The notes under the pieces: model-generated | Database searches by the model: none | Seen by the model: the letters and a program-made list of their open reading frames with translations, nothing else | What the model was told of the DNA's origin: nothing | In this document: positions 15,736 to 25,374 of the stretch, one piece after another | How positions within the stretch are numbered: position 1 is the first letter of the stretch | Layout of the letters: every line of letters begins with the position of its first letter | Origin: a virus | Virus record (IMG/VR): IMGVR_UViG_3300028399_000011 | Coordinates: 1 to 43,140 of that record | Length of the DNA: 43,140 nt | Direction: 5' to 3' (one strand) | Position numbers and translations under genes: made by a program

Positions 15736-17333
15736 TGCCGACCGCGCGGCTATACAATATAGGCGCGTATGGGCAGATAAGCGATCTGCCACCACATGAG
15801 CTTCCCCTCGAGGCGTTCCTTGAGGCAAGGAATCTGCGCGTGGGTAGGGAGTTCGTGCAGAAGATGCCTGGGTCGAAGGATGCCTATGTTGCGGGGGACA
15901 GTATTTTCTATGGCTTCGGCTGGCCGGGGGTGGCGGAATATCTTTGGCTGTATGCGAGTGGAAGTCGGATATATACTTACAACGGCACAGTTGAGACGAA
16001 TGTCACTCGCTACAACTCTACGCCGGGGGATAACGACTACAATGGCGGGGCGAGTCCGGTGTGGACTGGGGGTATTCTGAATGGCGTGCCGGTGTTGACG
16101 AACACGAGTTTGCTCGATCCGCCGCAGCAATGGGATGCTAGTCTTGGGCGGATGAAGGATCTCGCTAACTGGCCCGCCGGGACGTATTGTAAGACTATTC
16201 GGCCGTTTGGGAACTTCCTCGTTGCGCTTCATATAAAGGATTCGAATGGGGAGTTTCCATACGACGTTATGTGGTCGCATCCCGCGGACCCCGGGACAGT
16301 ACCTGCAACGTGGACTGCATCGGCGAGTACGCTTGCGGGGAGGAGGTCAATTGGGAGTACAGGTGGATTCCTAGTTGATGCCGTCCCGATGCGGAATGTG
16401 CTCATTTTGTATAAGGAGGATGCCGTTTGGGGGATGCAATTCGTCGGTGGGCAGAGTATCTTCCGAACGTGGGAGATGTTCGACTCCTTTGGGGTATTTG
16501 GCCGGAATTGCGTTGTGCAATTTAAGGCCGGGCAGCACTTCTGCTTGGCGGTGGAAGATGTCATTGTGCATAATGGCGCGCGGTGGGATAGTATTGCCGA
16601 GCGCCGCGTAAGGAACGCAATCTTTAATGAGTTGGATACGGCGAATTTGGATCGGGCCTTTGTAACGCATCATCCGAAGGAGAGGGAGATTTGGGTCTGT
16701 ATTCCGACGGGGGCTGGAGCGTATGCTAGTAAGGCGTATGTGTGGAATTATACATACAATACGTGGACGACGAGGGATTTAGATCAGCTCCGCTGGGCGA
16801 TGGCCGTACAAAATATCTCTGGGCAGCAGGATCTCACTTGGGATGCACAGAACTATACCTGGGACGAGGCCCAAGGGGTGTGGGACGTTCGGGTGTATGG
16901 GCCGGCGAATAGGGATCTAGTGTTCTTTAGCGGGAATGGAAATAATGTCCGGGTGGAGGGGAGTATCGCTGGTGGGACGGGAGAAACTCTCCGTGCTGTC
17001 ATCCAACGGCCAGGGTTGGCGCTGACAGGGGAAACGAGGGATGGGCAGCCAAAGCTGAATCTGGATCTAGTCAAGTTCTGTTCCGGGATGCGGCTGCATT
17101 TTGATGTCGCCCCGACGACGACGATATATGTCTACATTGCGTCGCAAGACACGCCCCAAGGCGCGGTTACATGGAATGGTCCATACAGCGTTGATCCAGG
17201 GTCTGAGTATTGGGTTGACTTTGAGGTGTCGACTAGGTTGGTGGGATTCCGGATAGAGGATTCCATGGCTGGGGATACGCAATGGCGGCTGTCAGGTATT
17301 GAGCTTGACATTATGCCGCAAGGGAGGTTCTAG
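15735..17333 (+). CDS. Tail nozzle / stabilisation protein (tail tubular protein B-like)
   Basis: 532 aa. It consists mostly of repeated beta blades with aromatic motifs such as YLWLYASGSRIYTYNG, AVWGMQFVGGQSIFRTWEMF and KAYVWNYTYNTWTTRD, a propeller-like pattern seen in podovirus nozzle and stabilisation proteins. It follows the adaptor with a one-base overlap and carries no enzymatic motif. It would form the distal tube of the short tail. Family-level assignment comes from pattern and gene order. Confidence 0.75.
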   Translation: MPTARLYNIGAYGQISDLPPHELPLEAFLEARNLRVGREFVQKMPGSKDAYVAGDSIFYGFGWPGVAEYLWLYASGSRIYTYNGTVETNVTRYNSTPGDNDYNGGASPVWTGGILNGVPVLTNTSLLDPPQQWDASLGRMKDLANWPAGTYCKTIRPFGNFLVALHIKDSNGEFPYDVMWSHPADPGTVPATWTASASTLAGRRSIGSTGGFLVDAVPMRNVLILYKEDAVWGMQFVGGQSIFRTWEMFDSFGVFGRNCVVQFKAGQHFCLAVEDVIVHNGARWDSIAERRVRNAIFNELDTANLDRAFVTHHPKEREIWVCIPTGAGAYASKAYVWNYTYNTWTTRDLDQLRWAMAVQNISGQQDLTWDAQNYTWDEAQGVWDVRVYGPANRDLVFFSGNGNNVRVEGSIAGGTGETLRAVIQRPGLALTGETRDGQPKLNLDLVKFCSGMRLHFDVAPTTTIYVYIASQDTPQGAVTWNGPYSVDPGSEYWVDFEVSTRLVGFRIEDSMAGDTQWRLSGIELDIMPQGRF

Positions 17334-17581
17334 TGGCGGAAACTTACTATCCGCTTGATCCGCCGGAGGAGTATGATCCGGTTTGGCTGGCGGATGAACT
17401 GAGGAGAATCTCGGCCGCGCTAGCGGAGATGGAAGTCGGGGTTGTCCTCTTAGTGCCGCAGGGTGTAGAGCCGAGCCAGCGGTCGGCCGGGATGATTGCC
17501 TGTGCGGATGGGAGTAATTGGGATCCAGGTTCAGGGTTTGGCCTTTATGAGTGGACAGGAACAGCTTGGCGAAAACTTTAG
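17333..17581 (+). CDS. Small structural protein, 82 aa
   Basis: A GTG start shares a base with the stop of the nozzle gene. The N-terminal half is acidic helix (WLADELRRISAALAEMEVG). The C-terminal half is a small beta motif, DGSNWDPGSGFGLYEWTG, seen in short tail-associated proteins. It overlaps the next gene by 35 bases. Function unknown; probably virion-associated. Confidence 0.7.
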   Translation: MAETYYPLDPPEEYDPVWLADELRRISAALAEMEVGVVLLVPQGVEPSQRSAGMIACADGSNWDPGSGFGLYEWTGTAWRKL

Positions 17582-17993
17582 AATAGATGCCGTCCCGCCG
17601 CAGTATGCAGCGGGGGTGTTGAAGTATATCGAGGAGTGGTTGGAAGAAGGACGACGGCGCGGGGGCGTTGAGTGGGAGTTCGATAAAGTCCTTGCTGACG
17701 TGAAGGCAGGCCGCCTTCAGCTTTGGGTGGGAGTAGAGGGGACGAGAATAATCGGCGGCGGCCTGACGGAAATTGTCGAAGTGGATGACGGGGAGAGTGA
17801 GTTGTGGGTCTATACTGTTGGCGGGGATGGAGTTTTGAAGTATATAGACCAGGTTGTGGAGTTTATTACGGATTTCGCTAAGTCTGTGGGATGCAAGAGG
17901 TTCGCATTCTGGGGGCGGCCAGGATGGCAGAGGGCGTTGAAGGATAGAGGGTTTACGCTCTTAGCTGTGAGGCTTGGGAAGAGAGTGGAGTAA
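17547..17993 (+). CDS. GNAT-like acetyltransferase-fold protein
   Basis: 148 aa. The start at 17547 is preferred because upstream codons in this frame are out of character. After an N-terminal segment (VLKYIEEWLEEG), the central strand GTRIIGGGLTEIVEVDDGESELWV leads to an HGGDG-like turn and helix (VGGDGVLKYIDQVVEFITDF), then CKRFAFWGRPGWQRALKDRG. That order fits GNAT folds (strand 4, acetyl-CoA loop, helix), although the canonical R/Q-x-x-G-x-G/A loop is degenerate. Such genes recur among podovirus internal-protein genes. Confidence 0.55.
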   Translation: MSGQEQLGENFRIDAVPPQYAAGVLKYIEEWLEEGRRRGGVEWEFDKVLADVKAGRLQLWVGVEGTRIIGGGLTEIVEVDDGESELWVYTVGGDGVLKYIDQVVEFITDFAKSVGCKRFAFWGRPGWQRALKDRGFTLLAVRLGKRVE

Positions 17994-17996
17994 GGT

Positions 17997-18845
17997 ATGT
18001 CTGGTGGACGAGGAAACCAAGAGCCTACCTACAAGCGGCAGGAAGTCGTACCGTGGTCGGGTGTGCAGCCGTTCCTTCGGGATGTATTTCAGCGGCTGAA
18101 TGAGCTATACTCCCAGGGGGCGCCGGAATATTTTCCAGGGCAGACTGTTGCCCCCTTGGGGCCGGACATCACGGCCGGTGTGCAGAAGATGCGCGATGCC
18201 GCTGGCCAGCAAGAGCAACTTCTGCAGGATACCCTCGGTCGGCTGCAGGTCGCTACGAATCCGGATGTTGGAAATGACCCATATCTTGCCGGCGCGGTGC
18301 AGGGCGCGATTCGCCCTGTTATGCGGCAGCTGAATGAGGTTATTCTGCCAAGGATCGATTCGGAGGCGGTGGCCGCTGGCGGATATGGTGGTGCGCGGCA
18401 GGGCATTGCGCAAGGGATTGCAGCAAGGGGAGCTGTGGATGCGATTGCGGATAGGACGTTTGCGGCGTATAGCAATGCGCTTCAGAGGAATTTGGATCGG
18501 GTGTTGAAGTCGACCTTCGCCCTTCCGCAGCTCATTGCTGGGACGCAGGCGCCTGCGCAGACTTTGATTGGCGCGGGGAATATCATGCGGTCCTTCGAGC
18601 AGGCGCTCTTGGATGAGGCAAGGGCAAGGTATGAATACAATGCGACGAAGGATCTGGACTATCAGCGGCAGTTCCTTCAAGATTTGCTTGGGGTGCCGAT
18701 GGGGCAGGAAGCGACTACGAATGCGGATGCCATGCGGCGACCGAGTACGTTGAATCGGGTGCTTGGTGGTGCTGCCGCTGGTTATGCGAGCACTGGTAAT
18801 TGGTGGGGTGCGGCTGCGGGCGCACTCGCCGGGCTGTTCTTGTAG
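17997..18845 (+). CDS. Putative internal virion / ejection protein, 282 aa
   Basis: Ala/Gln/Gly-rich and helical, with no enzymatic motif. It contains GGYGGARQGIAQGIAARGAV and a C-terminal small-residue hydrophobic stretch (WWGAAAGALAGLF) that could insert in a membrane. It opens the gene group before the giant polyvalent protein, the usual place for ejected proteins that form the trans-envelope channel. Assignment is by position and composition. Confidence 0.6.
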   Translation: MSGGRGNQEPTYKRQEVVPWSGVQPFLRDVFQRLNELYSQGAPEYFPGQTVAPLGPDITAGVQKMRDAAGQQEQLLQDTLGRLQVATNPDVGNDPYLAGAVQGAIRPVMRQLNEVILPRIDSEAVAAGGYGGARQGIAQGIAARGAVDAIADRTFAAYSNALQRNLDRVLKSTFALPQLIAGTQAPAQTLIGAGNIMRSFEQALLDEARARYEYNATKDLDYQRQFLQDLLGVPMGQEATTNADAMRRPSTLNRVLGGAAAGYASTGNWWGAAAGALAGLFL

Positions 18846-18857
18846 GAGGGACATGGG

Positions 18858-19205
18858 ATGCAGCATGACATAAATGTGGGGCAGTTTCAGCAGATTGAGT
18901 CGCTGCTGAGGAATATTGGGTATCCGGGCTTTCAGCAGGGGAGTCCGTTGGGGCAGGCCATCGCTGGTAAGCAAGGCCCTGTGAATCCGGCAGCCCCCGC
19001 GGCTAATTTCGTCGGACAAGCGGCGGTGGGTCAGAGTCCGCAGCCGGGTGAGGCAGATGCTAAGATGGCGATTGCGAAGGCATTTGCGAGTCTGCTAGGC
19101 GGCGGTCTTGGGCAGCAGCAGGCACCGATGGATATTTCACTCGGACCTCTCGCCGTCGCAACGCAACGGACTCCCATGCCGATGGCGCAGTTATTTCGGA
19201 GGTGA
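18858..19205 (+). CDS. Hypothetical internal virion protein, 115 aa
   Basis: ATG at 18858 with AGGAGGGACATGGG upstream. The product is low in charge and rich in Gln, Gly, Pro and Ala (PVNPAAPAANFVGQAAVGQ), probably partly disordered. It lies between two ejection-type genes. No family is recognised. Confidence 0.6.
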   Translation: MQHDINVGQFQQIESLLRNIGYPGFQQGSPLGQAIAGKQGPVNPAAPAANFVGQAAVGQSPQPGEADAKMAIAKAFASLLGGGLGQQQAPMDISLGPLAVATQRTPMPMAQLFRR

Positions 19206-19208
19206 GAT

Positions 19209-20066
19209 ATGAGCGTGCCGCAGAATGAGATCGTGCAGCTTCTTCAGCAGGTTGGGCAGATGCAAAATCCCTTTGCTGCCCAGCAGGCACAGACGCAGCC
19301 TGCTCAAGCGCCAGAGCCGGCACAGCAAGGTGGCAGTCTGTTCGATTTCAAGGATCCGCTCTTTCGGATGGCACTTCTCCAAACCGGCCTCACGCTGATG
19401 GGGGATATCTCGCGGAGGGAGTCGTCCGCTAACGCAGCTGCCCGCGCGCTGTTGGGAGGTCTGGAAAGCTACGGAACCCTCAAGCAGGCGGCGGCTGAGA
19501 GCAAAATGAAGAAGGAGGAGTTGAAGCTCAAGAAGCAGAAGGCCGCTGGGGAGTTCGAGCTCGGGAAGGCCGGCGTCATGGCGGATCTGTTGAAGGCGCT
19601 GAAGAGCGGTGCAAAGGGGAAGAGTACCGACCAGTGGCAGTGGGAGCTTGCTGCAGACGTGGCTACGGGAGAATTGGAGACCTTGGCGAATAGCATGGGG
19701 ATGACGCCGAAGCAGTTCCTCGCTCGCTATCCGTCGGGGCTGCCTGGATTTGTGAAGGCGGTGAAGGCGGTGCTCTTCGATGGCGCAGATCGGTCGCTGT
19801 TGACGCAGGGGCTTCAGCCGGAGAAGGCGGTGGGGGATGATGAAAATTCTGTGCTTTCTGATGCGCTCAAGCAAATCATTCGGGATCAGCTGGACATAAA
19901 TCCGGTCCTTATTCTCTTGCGAGTACTGTCACAGAAGGCTCCCGACGTGAAGGACGCACTTGGGAGCGTGCTTGAGTCGCTGCGGGAGAGGATGGCTATG
20001 GATCGTGAAAAGGGCCTCGACAAGGAGAAGTTGGATCAGTTGATGGATGTCTTGGCGGGTTCGTAA
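19209..20066 (+). CDS. Putative internal virion protein, 285 aa
   Basis: The start has SD GGAGGTGAGAT. The N-terminus is Gln/Ala-rich. A hydrophobic helix (about residues 50-63, FRMALLQTGLTLMG) is followed by a Lys/Glu-rich coiled coil (KMKKEELKLKKQKAAG) and a helical C-terminal half. This resembles ejection proteins in composition, and it ends one base before the giant gene. Function is inferred from context. Confidence 0.6.
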   Translation: MSVPQNEIVQLLQQVGQMQNPFAAQQAQTQPAQAPEPAQQGGSLFDFKDPLFRMALLQTGLTLMGDISRRESSANAAARALLGGLESYGTLKQAAAESKMKKEELKLKKQKAAGEFELGKAGVMADLLKALKSGAKGKSTDQWQWELAADVATGELETLANSMGMTPKQFLARYPSGLPGFVKAVKAVLFDGADRSLLTQGLQPEKAVGDDENSVLSDALKQIIRDQLDINPVLILLRVLSQKAPDVKDALGSVLESLRERMAMDREKGLDKEKLDQLMDVLAGS

Positions 20067-20067
20067 G

Positions 20068-23000
20068 ATGGCGAATGAACTAGAAGGTCTCTATAATCCT
20101 CAAGCCGGCCTTGCGCTGGAAGAGGCTCTTGACGGGGAGTCACAGCCGAGCAGCCTCATGCAGGGGCTAAGGAGTGGGCTGTGGAATCTCCTCCAGAGTC
20201 AAATCGAAGCCGGGGCAATAAAGGATAAGATCCTTACCGGCGAGGTGCCTGAGTCGCGGATCGAGCTTATCCGCGCTATGTCGGAGGAGGCAAAGAAGTT
20301 CCAAGGGACGGTGACGAGAATTGAGGATGTGGACAGCATCCCGAAGTTCCTGTCCTATATGGCCTTCCAGACCGGGGCGCAGGTGCCCGTTATTACGTCG
20401 ATTGTGTTTGGGGGTGGAATTGGTGGCGCCATTGGGAAGGGGCTTGCGAAGGGCGTCACGAAGGCCGCGATTGAGAAGGAGCTAAAGAAGGCAGCGGGCA
20501 TCAAAGAGGCGCTGAAGAAGGTTGAGAAGAAGTACGTTGCCCGTGGGGCCGGCGCGGGGGTGGCGTCTGTTACAGCCCCGATGCATGTAGGGGAGAATGC
20601 GGGGGAGCAAATTGAAGCCACTGGGGATGTCAATGTCCCACTGAACTTGACGGTGGCAAGTCTGAATACGGCGCTGGATCTGCTGCCTGTAGCTCACGTT
20701 GCTAGGGCGCTTGGCATAGGGCGCGGCGCTGAACGGGCGTTCTATCGTATGCTGGCTGAGATGCCGCGCGCGCAGCGGATGGCCCTCTTAGCTACGACTA
20801 CGGCTGCGATTGAGACTCCGACCGAGACGCTTCAGGAGTTGAATAATCTTCTCGCTAGGAAGATTATCGATGAGAATTATGAGGTGCTCGGGCCGGAAGG
20901 GATCAGTAGGCTGAAGAACGCTGCTGCGGCTGCTGCTGTGTCGTCGCCATTCTTTGGTGCGCTGGCTGGTGTGCCGAAGGTGCAAAGGGTTATTGATGAG
21001 AAGGGGGAAGTTGTCGATGAGGGTACTAAAGCGCTTCCGAAACCGGAGGATGTTCCTGCGCTTCCTGCGGCGGAAGGTCCAAAAGAGGCACCGAGTAGGG
21101 TAATCCCTGATAGGGTCTTCTCCCCTAAGCGTGGGCCGGAAGAAATCTATATTCTGGGTGAGGAGGGCATCCAGCACTACAAGGATGTGCAGCTTATCAC
21201 CGCTCTTAGTGAGGAGGAGTTGCAAGATTTGCCTCCGGTTGCGCGGGTGTTGAAGGCGGAGGAGAAGCTGCCGCAGGATGAGAGCGTGTATGCGCCGAAT
21301 GTCCCTGAGAAGAAGGGGACGTTGGAGAAGAATATTCCTGCCAGGGGCCGGGCGAGGAGGTATGGGAAGAGCCTTGATGCGCTCCTCCGCGCGTATAAGG
21401 AAGTATTGAATAATCCGAAAAGCTATCAGTCCGAATCTGCCTTTGTCTTTGGAAAGACGGAGAGGCTGACTCTTGCCGCTAAACGCCGTCTGAAGGCGCT
21501 GGAGAGGGCGATACAAGAGACTGCGGATCGGGCCGGTATTGTGCCCCAATACCCAAGTGGTATTAGGGGCCAAGATACAGGCCAAAAGCCCCCTGCTGCC
21601 CCTCCAAGGGAATCAGACACTACCCTTGACCTTTCCCGCCTGTCGAAGGGACAGCAGCGTATCTACGAGCGGCTGAGTGAGAAGGAGGTCGTTGAAGGAC
21701 TAAGCGAGCGGGAGTATGAGCAGCTGGAGAAGCTCCAAGCGATTGCCCGTGGGGAGGTTGCGGAGAATATCAGGAAGCTCTCTCCAGAGGAGAGGATTGC
21801 GCAGGAGAGGGAACTCCTTGAGGAGCTACGTAAAGAGGAGGTCCTCTCTGCGACGAAGAAAGATGAGGTTGTTGGGATTAAGCGGAAGGAGATTGCAGAT
21901 GCAATCCGTCCTATCCTTCGCGGATTGAAGGTGCGGCCGAAGGTCGTCATCATGAACAGCCTCGACTTCATTGGGACGGAACTTGAAGAGCGGGCGATAA
22001 AGAGTAGGGCGATCTTTACGAATACCACCGGTACGCCGTATGTTATTCTGCTGGAGGATAACATTGGGTCGAAGGAAAGGGCAGTTGCATCGCTCCTGCA
22101 TGAGGTCTTCGGCCACTTCGGGCTACGGGCGATTATGGATGCGAAGGAGTTAAAGAACTTCCTTCGGATGGTGGATAAGTATGCCAATCAAGATGAGTTG
22201 CTGAAGATTGCGGAGGAGTATGGACCTACGATTCTGAAGGAGCTCGAGGAGCGCGGCATCACCGGCAAACTGGCCCAGCAGCGAATGCGGGAGATCGTAG
22301 CAGAGGAATATATCTCCAAGCAGGCGGAGGCGGGGAACTTCAAACTTCCCTTCATGAAGCGCCTGGTAGCGAGGATTCGGCAGCTCTTAAGGAAGCTGGG
22401 TGTTAAGCTGAAGCTGACGGAAAATGACATCCGCCTCATTTTGAGGGATATTGATAAGGTCCTTCGGAGTGGGAAGGGCGCGCTCGAAGTTGGTTATCAG
22501 GCACGGGATGGAGAGGTGTATTCCGCCATTACGTCTGCCAGGCTGGCGAATCTTGCAGATGAATTGAGCATGGATGAATTGAAGGAGATTGCGAAGGAAA
22601 TTGATGGCTTGGGTAGTGTGTGGGGGATTCGGCTGAAGAGAGGTTGGTTGACGCTCATTCAGCTCGTGGAGCAGTATAATGTCCCTTGGGCAAAGGACTA
22701 CCTTGCTGAGGTGGAGAAGTGGTGGGCGTCGAAGATGCGCTTCGTCTCCCATGCGAATGAGGTGGGGATCAAGTGGATGCAGCTCCCCAAAGCCGAGGCG
22801 AATCGGCTGGCGAAGGCGTTCTACGAGATTTCGATGGAGTCGTTTGAAAGGAACGAGCGGATTTCGAACGACGTCATTGCGACTTGGCTGGTGGAGAAGT
22901 ACCAGCTTGGCAAGGAGGCGGTGGAGATTTACTTCGAAGTGCAAAGGCAGTTGGATAACATTGTCGACGAGATGGAGCGCAGCCTGAAGTATAGTGCAGT

Positions 23001-25374
23001 AAGGGAGGCGTTCCCGGATATTACGAAGGAGGAGGCACTCGATTTCCTCGACCAGTGGCAAGCACTGCGGGATAGGGATGCGGAATTTGATGAGTTCGTA
23101 AATCTGGCGAAGAGGTGGAGCAAGGGGGAGTTAGAGGAGTTTTCATTCCTCAGCCATATGCTCGAGATTGAGCAGGACGCGACTACTATGCGGCTCCGCA
23201 ATTACTTCCCGCTGAAGCGGTTTGGGAAGTGGACAGTCGCGGTGCGCGCGAAAGAGGCAATGGAGTTTAAGGGGAAGAAGTACAAGAAGGGACAACTGAT
23301 TGCCTTCTATACCTATGAGAATGAGCCTGCGGCAAAGGAAGGCGCCGCGTTGGCACGGAAGGAATTTAAGAACCTTCCCATCTACGTGCGGGAGAGTGTG
23401 CTTACGGATGCGGAGTATCAGGCGCTTGGGCTGCCGCCGAGCGCGCTGCGTGGGAAGATTGAGCAAGAGCTTCAGCTTACGCCGGAGCAGATTCGCCGGC
23501 TGCGCGACATTTGGATTGCTATGTCGCCGGGCAAGTCATGGTTGAAGCATCTCACAAAGAGGCAGGGGATTGAGGGCTATTCGGTCGATGCGCTGCGGAC
23601 GTTCGGCTCCTATATGCTGTCGGCTGCTAGTTACCTTGCCAGGGCGAAGCACTACTACGACATGCGCGAGCCGCTCAACGCGATGCGGAACGCACGGCGA
23701 GTCACTGGGGAGTTGGTGGAGAATGACAGGGCCTTCGAGTTCCTGCGGGAGGAATTGGAGAAGCACTTCAGCTATTTGATGAAGCCTGAGAATGACCTTG
23801 CCATGCTGCGGGCATGGGGCTTCATCTTCTACTTGGGCTTCAATGTGAAGTCGGCGCTCGTGAATGCCACCCAGGTGCCGATGGTGACGTTCCCATTCCT
23901 CTCTGCGCAGTATGGCGCAACGAGGGCGATGAAGGCTATTGCGGATTCCTACGGGAAGGCCGTCGATGTGCTGAGGGGAAGGAGGGAAAAGGTTGATAAG
24001 GATGTCGTTCGTATGCTCGATGAGCTGATTGAGATCGGGGTGCTGGATGAGAGCCAGGTGTCCGAGCTGGCTGCCATCGCGGAGGCCCCGAATCTGCAAA
24101 AGATCCTTCCCACGCAGAAAGGGGCCTTGTGGACCAACAAAGTGTCCTATGTTGCTGGCTGGATGTTCCGTCACGTTGAGGTATTCAATCGCCGGGTGGC
24201 GGCAATCGCGGCGTATAATCTTGCTCGGCAGAATGGGAAGAATCACGAAGAAGCCACCGCCCTGGCGAAGGATGCCGTACAGGCGACGCAATATGAATAT
24301 GCGAAGTGGAACAGGCCGCGCTTCTTCAGAGGGAAGGCGTCAGTCATCTTCCTCTTTTACATGTATATGCAGCATACGCTGTATCTGATGGCTGGCGGAC
24401 GGGGAATGAAGACGGCAGCCGGCGTGTGGTTTATGCTTCTTATGGGCGCGGGGCTGATGGGGCTGCCGGGAGCAGAAGACATCCTCGACATCATTTCCGC
24501 CGGCGCCACGAAGTTCAAGGAGCTTACGGGGATGAAGAATCCCCGAGTGGACCTCAAGCTGGCGCTGCGGGAGTGGCTGTCAGAGTACACCGACCGGCCG
24601 GATCTATTCATGTATGGGCTCGGTCGGTATTATGGCCTTGGCCCGTTGCATCTCCTAAAGGCGGCTGGAATTCCTGTGCCGAATGTCGACGTCTCGGGGT
24701 CGCTGAGTCTTGGACGGATTGTACCTGGGCTGCGCGGGGCAATGGAGTCGGGGGACAGGAATCCTGAGGAGAAGTTCGGCCGGACGATTTCGGACGCCTT
24801 GGGACCGGTCTTCGCGATTGGGTATAACCTCTGGCGGGCGGTGGAGAGCAATGAGCCCGATACGTGGAAGAAGTGGGAGAGGACATTGCCCACTGCCTTC
24901 AGGAATGTGTCGCGGAGCCTGCGACTCACGCTAAGGGGCGTCGAGCGGACAAGGGATAATGTCGATCTGATTGAATTCGATAAGACCGATCCGCAGCAGG
25001 TAGCGGAGTTGATAGGGATGCTCTTCTCCTTTACGCCGACAAGACTGCGGCAGGTCTACGAGAGGCGAAGGACGATAAAGGAAGTCCAAATGTATTGGAT
25101 GACCCGCCGGGCGGTCCTCATGGATCAGCTTGCGTTCGCTGTGTTTTCGAAGAATCGAGCGGCGGAGCGCGACGTGAAGGACGGCATCCGGGAGTACAAT
25201 AAGGGCGTCCCGCATCCGAAGTTGAGGATCACTCCGCAAGACCGGTCCCGAAGCCTCAGGACGCGGCGGCGGCGGAAGAAGAGGATCGAGGCCCAGTTCC
25301 TTGCAGAACGGCGATTACAGCCGCTTGCTGCGCAGATAAGTCGGAGCTTTCCCGAACTTTCGACCGAACGTTGA
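20068..25374 (+). CDS. Giant polyvalent-type virion protein with metallopeptidase-like motif
   Basis: 1768 aa from the ATG one base after the previous stop; a longer version would overlap that gene without an SD. Features: an Ala/Gly hydrophobic region near residues 105-140; charged helical linkers (about 400-620); a zinc-peptidase-like HEVFGH motif (H678, E679, H683) as in phage polyvalent proteins; helical regions to about 1300; hydrophobic segments near 1422-1445 and 1450-1470; and a basic C-terminus. Giant multi-domain proteins at this position are typically ejected with DNA and can protect or process it. The peptidase activity is inferred. The last 119 bases overlap a minus-strand gene tail to tail. 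Confidence 0.75.
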   Translation: MANELEGLYNPQAGLALEEALDGESQPSSLMQGLRSGLWNLLQSQIEAGAIKDKILTGEVPESRIELIRAMSEEAKKFQGTVTRIEDVDSIPKFLSYMAFQTGAQVPVITSIVFGGGIGGAIGKGLAKGVTKAAIEKELKKAAGIKEALKKVEKKYVARGAGAGVASVTAPMHVGENAGEQIEATGDVNVPLNLTVASLNTALDLLPVAHVARALGIGRGAERAFYRMLAEMPRAQRMALLATTTAAIETPTETLQELNNLLARKIIDENYEVLGPEGISRLKNAAAAAAVSSPFFGALAGVPKVQRVIDEKGEVVDEGTKALPKPEDVPALPAAEGPKEAPSRVIPDRVFSPKRGPEEIYILGEEGIQHYKDVQLITALSEEELQDLPPVARVLKAEEKLPQDESVYAPNVPEKKGTLEKNIPARGRARRYGKSLDALLRAYKEVLNNPKSYQSESAFVFGKTERLTLAAKRRLKALERAIQETADRAGIVPQYPSGIRGQDTGQKPPAAPPRESDTTLDLSRLSKGQQRIYERLSEKEVVEGLSEREYEQLEKLQAIARGEVAENIRKLSPEERIAQERELLEELRKEEVLSATKKDEVVGIKRKEIADAIRPILRGLKVRPKVVIMNSLDFIGTELEERAIKSRAIFTNTTGTPYVILLEDNIGSKERAVASLLHEVFGHFGLRAIMDAKELKNFLRMVDKYANQDELLKIAEEYGPTILKELEERGITGKLAQQRMREIVAEEYISKQAEAGNFKLPFMKRLVARIRQLLRKLGVKLKLTENDIRLILRDIDKVLRSGKGALEVGYQARDGEVYSAITSARLANLADELSMDELKEIAKEIDGLGSVWGIRLKRGWLTLIQLVEQYNVPWAKDYLAEVEKWWASKMRFVSHANEVGIKWMQLPKAEANRLAKAFYEISMESFERNERISNDVIATWLVEKYQLGKEAVEIYFEVQRQLDNIVDEMERSLKYSAVREAFPDITKEEALDFLDQWQALRDRDAEFDEFVNLAKRWSKGELEEFSFLSHMLEIEQDATTMRLRNYFPLKRFGKWTVAVRAKEAMEFKGKKYKKGQLIAFYTYENEPAAKEGAALARKEFKNLPIYVRESVLTDAEYQALGLPPSALRGKIEQELQLTPEQIRRLRDIWIAMSPGKSWLKHLTKRQGIEGYSVDALRTFGSYMLSAASYLARAKHYYDMREPLNAMRNARRVTGELVENDRAFEFLREELEKHFSYLMKPENDLAMLRAWGFIFYLGFNVKSALVNATQVPMVTFPFLSAQYGATRAMKAIADSYGKAVDVLRGRREKVDKDVVRMLDELIEIGVLDESQVSELAAIAEAPNLQKILPTQKGALWTNKVSYVAGWMFRHVEVFNRRVAAIAAYNLARQNGKNHEEATALAKDAVQATQYEYAKWNRPRFFRGKASVIFLFYMYMQHTLYLMAGGRGMKTAAGVWFMLLMGAGLMGLPGAEDILDIISAGATKFKELTGMKNPRVDLKLALREWLSEYTDRPDLFMYGLGRYYGLGPLHLLKAAGIPVPNVDVSGSLSLGRIVPGLRGAMESGDRNPEEKFGRTISDALGPVFAIGYNLWRAVESNEPDTWKKWERTLPTAFRNVSRSLRLTLRGVERTRDNVDLIEFDKTDPQQVAELIGMLFSFTPTRLRQVYERRRTIKEVQMYWMTRRAVLMDQLAFAVFSKNRAAERDVKDGIREYNKGVPHPKLRITPQDRSRSLRTRRRRKKRIEAQFLAERRLQPLAAQISRSFPELSTER

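Noticed and set aside
23536-24291. A 251-codon minus-strand frame inside the giant gene
   Set aside because: Antisense shadow with no SD or recognisable domain; the plus-strand gene is continuous here.
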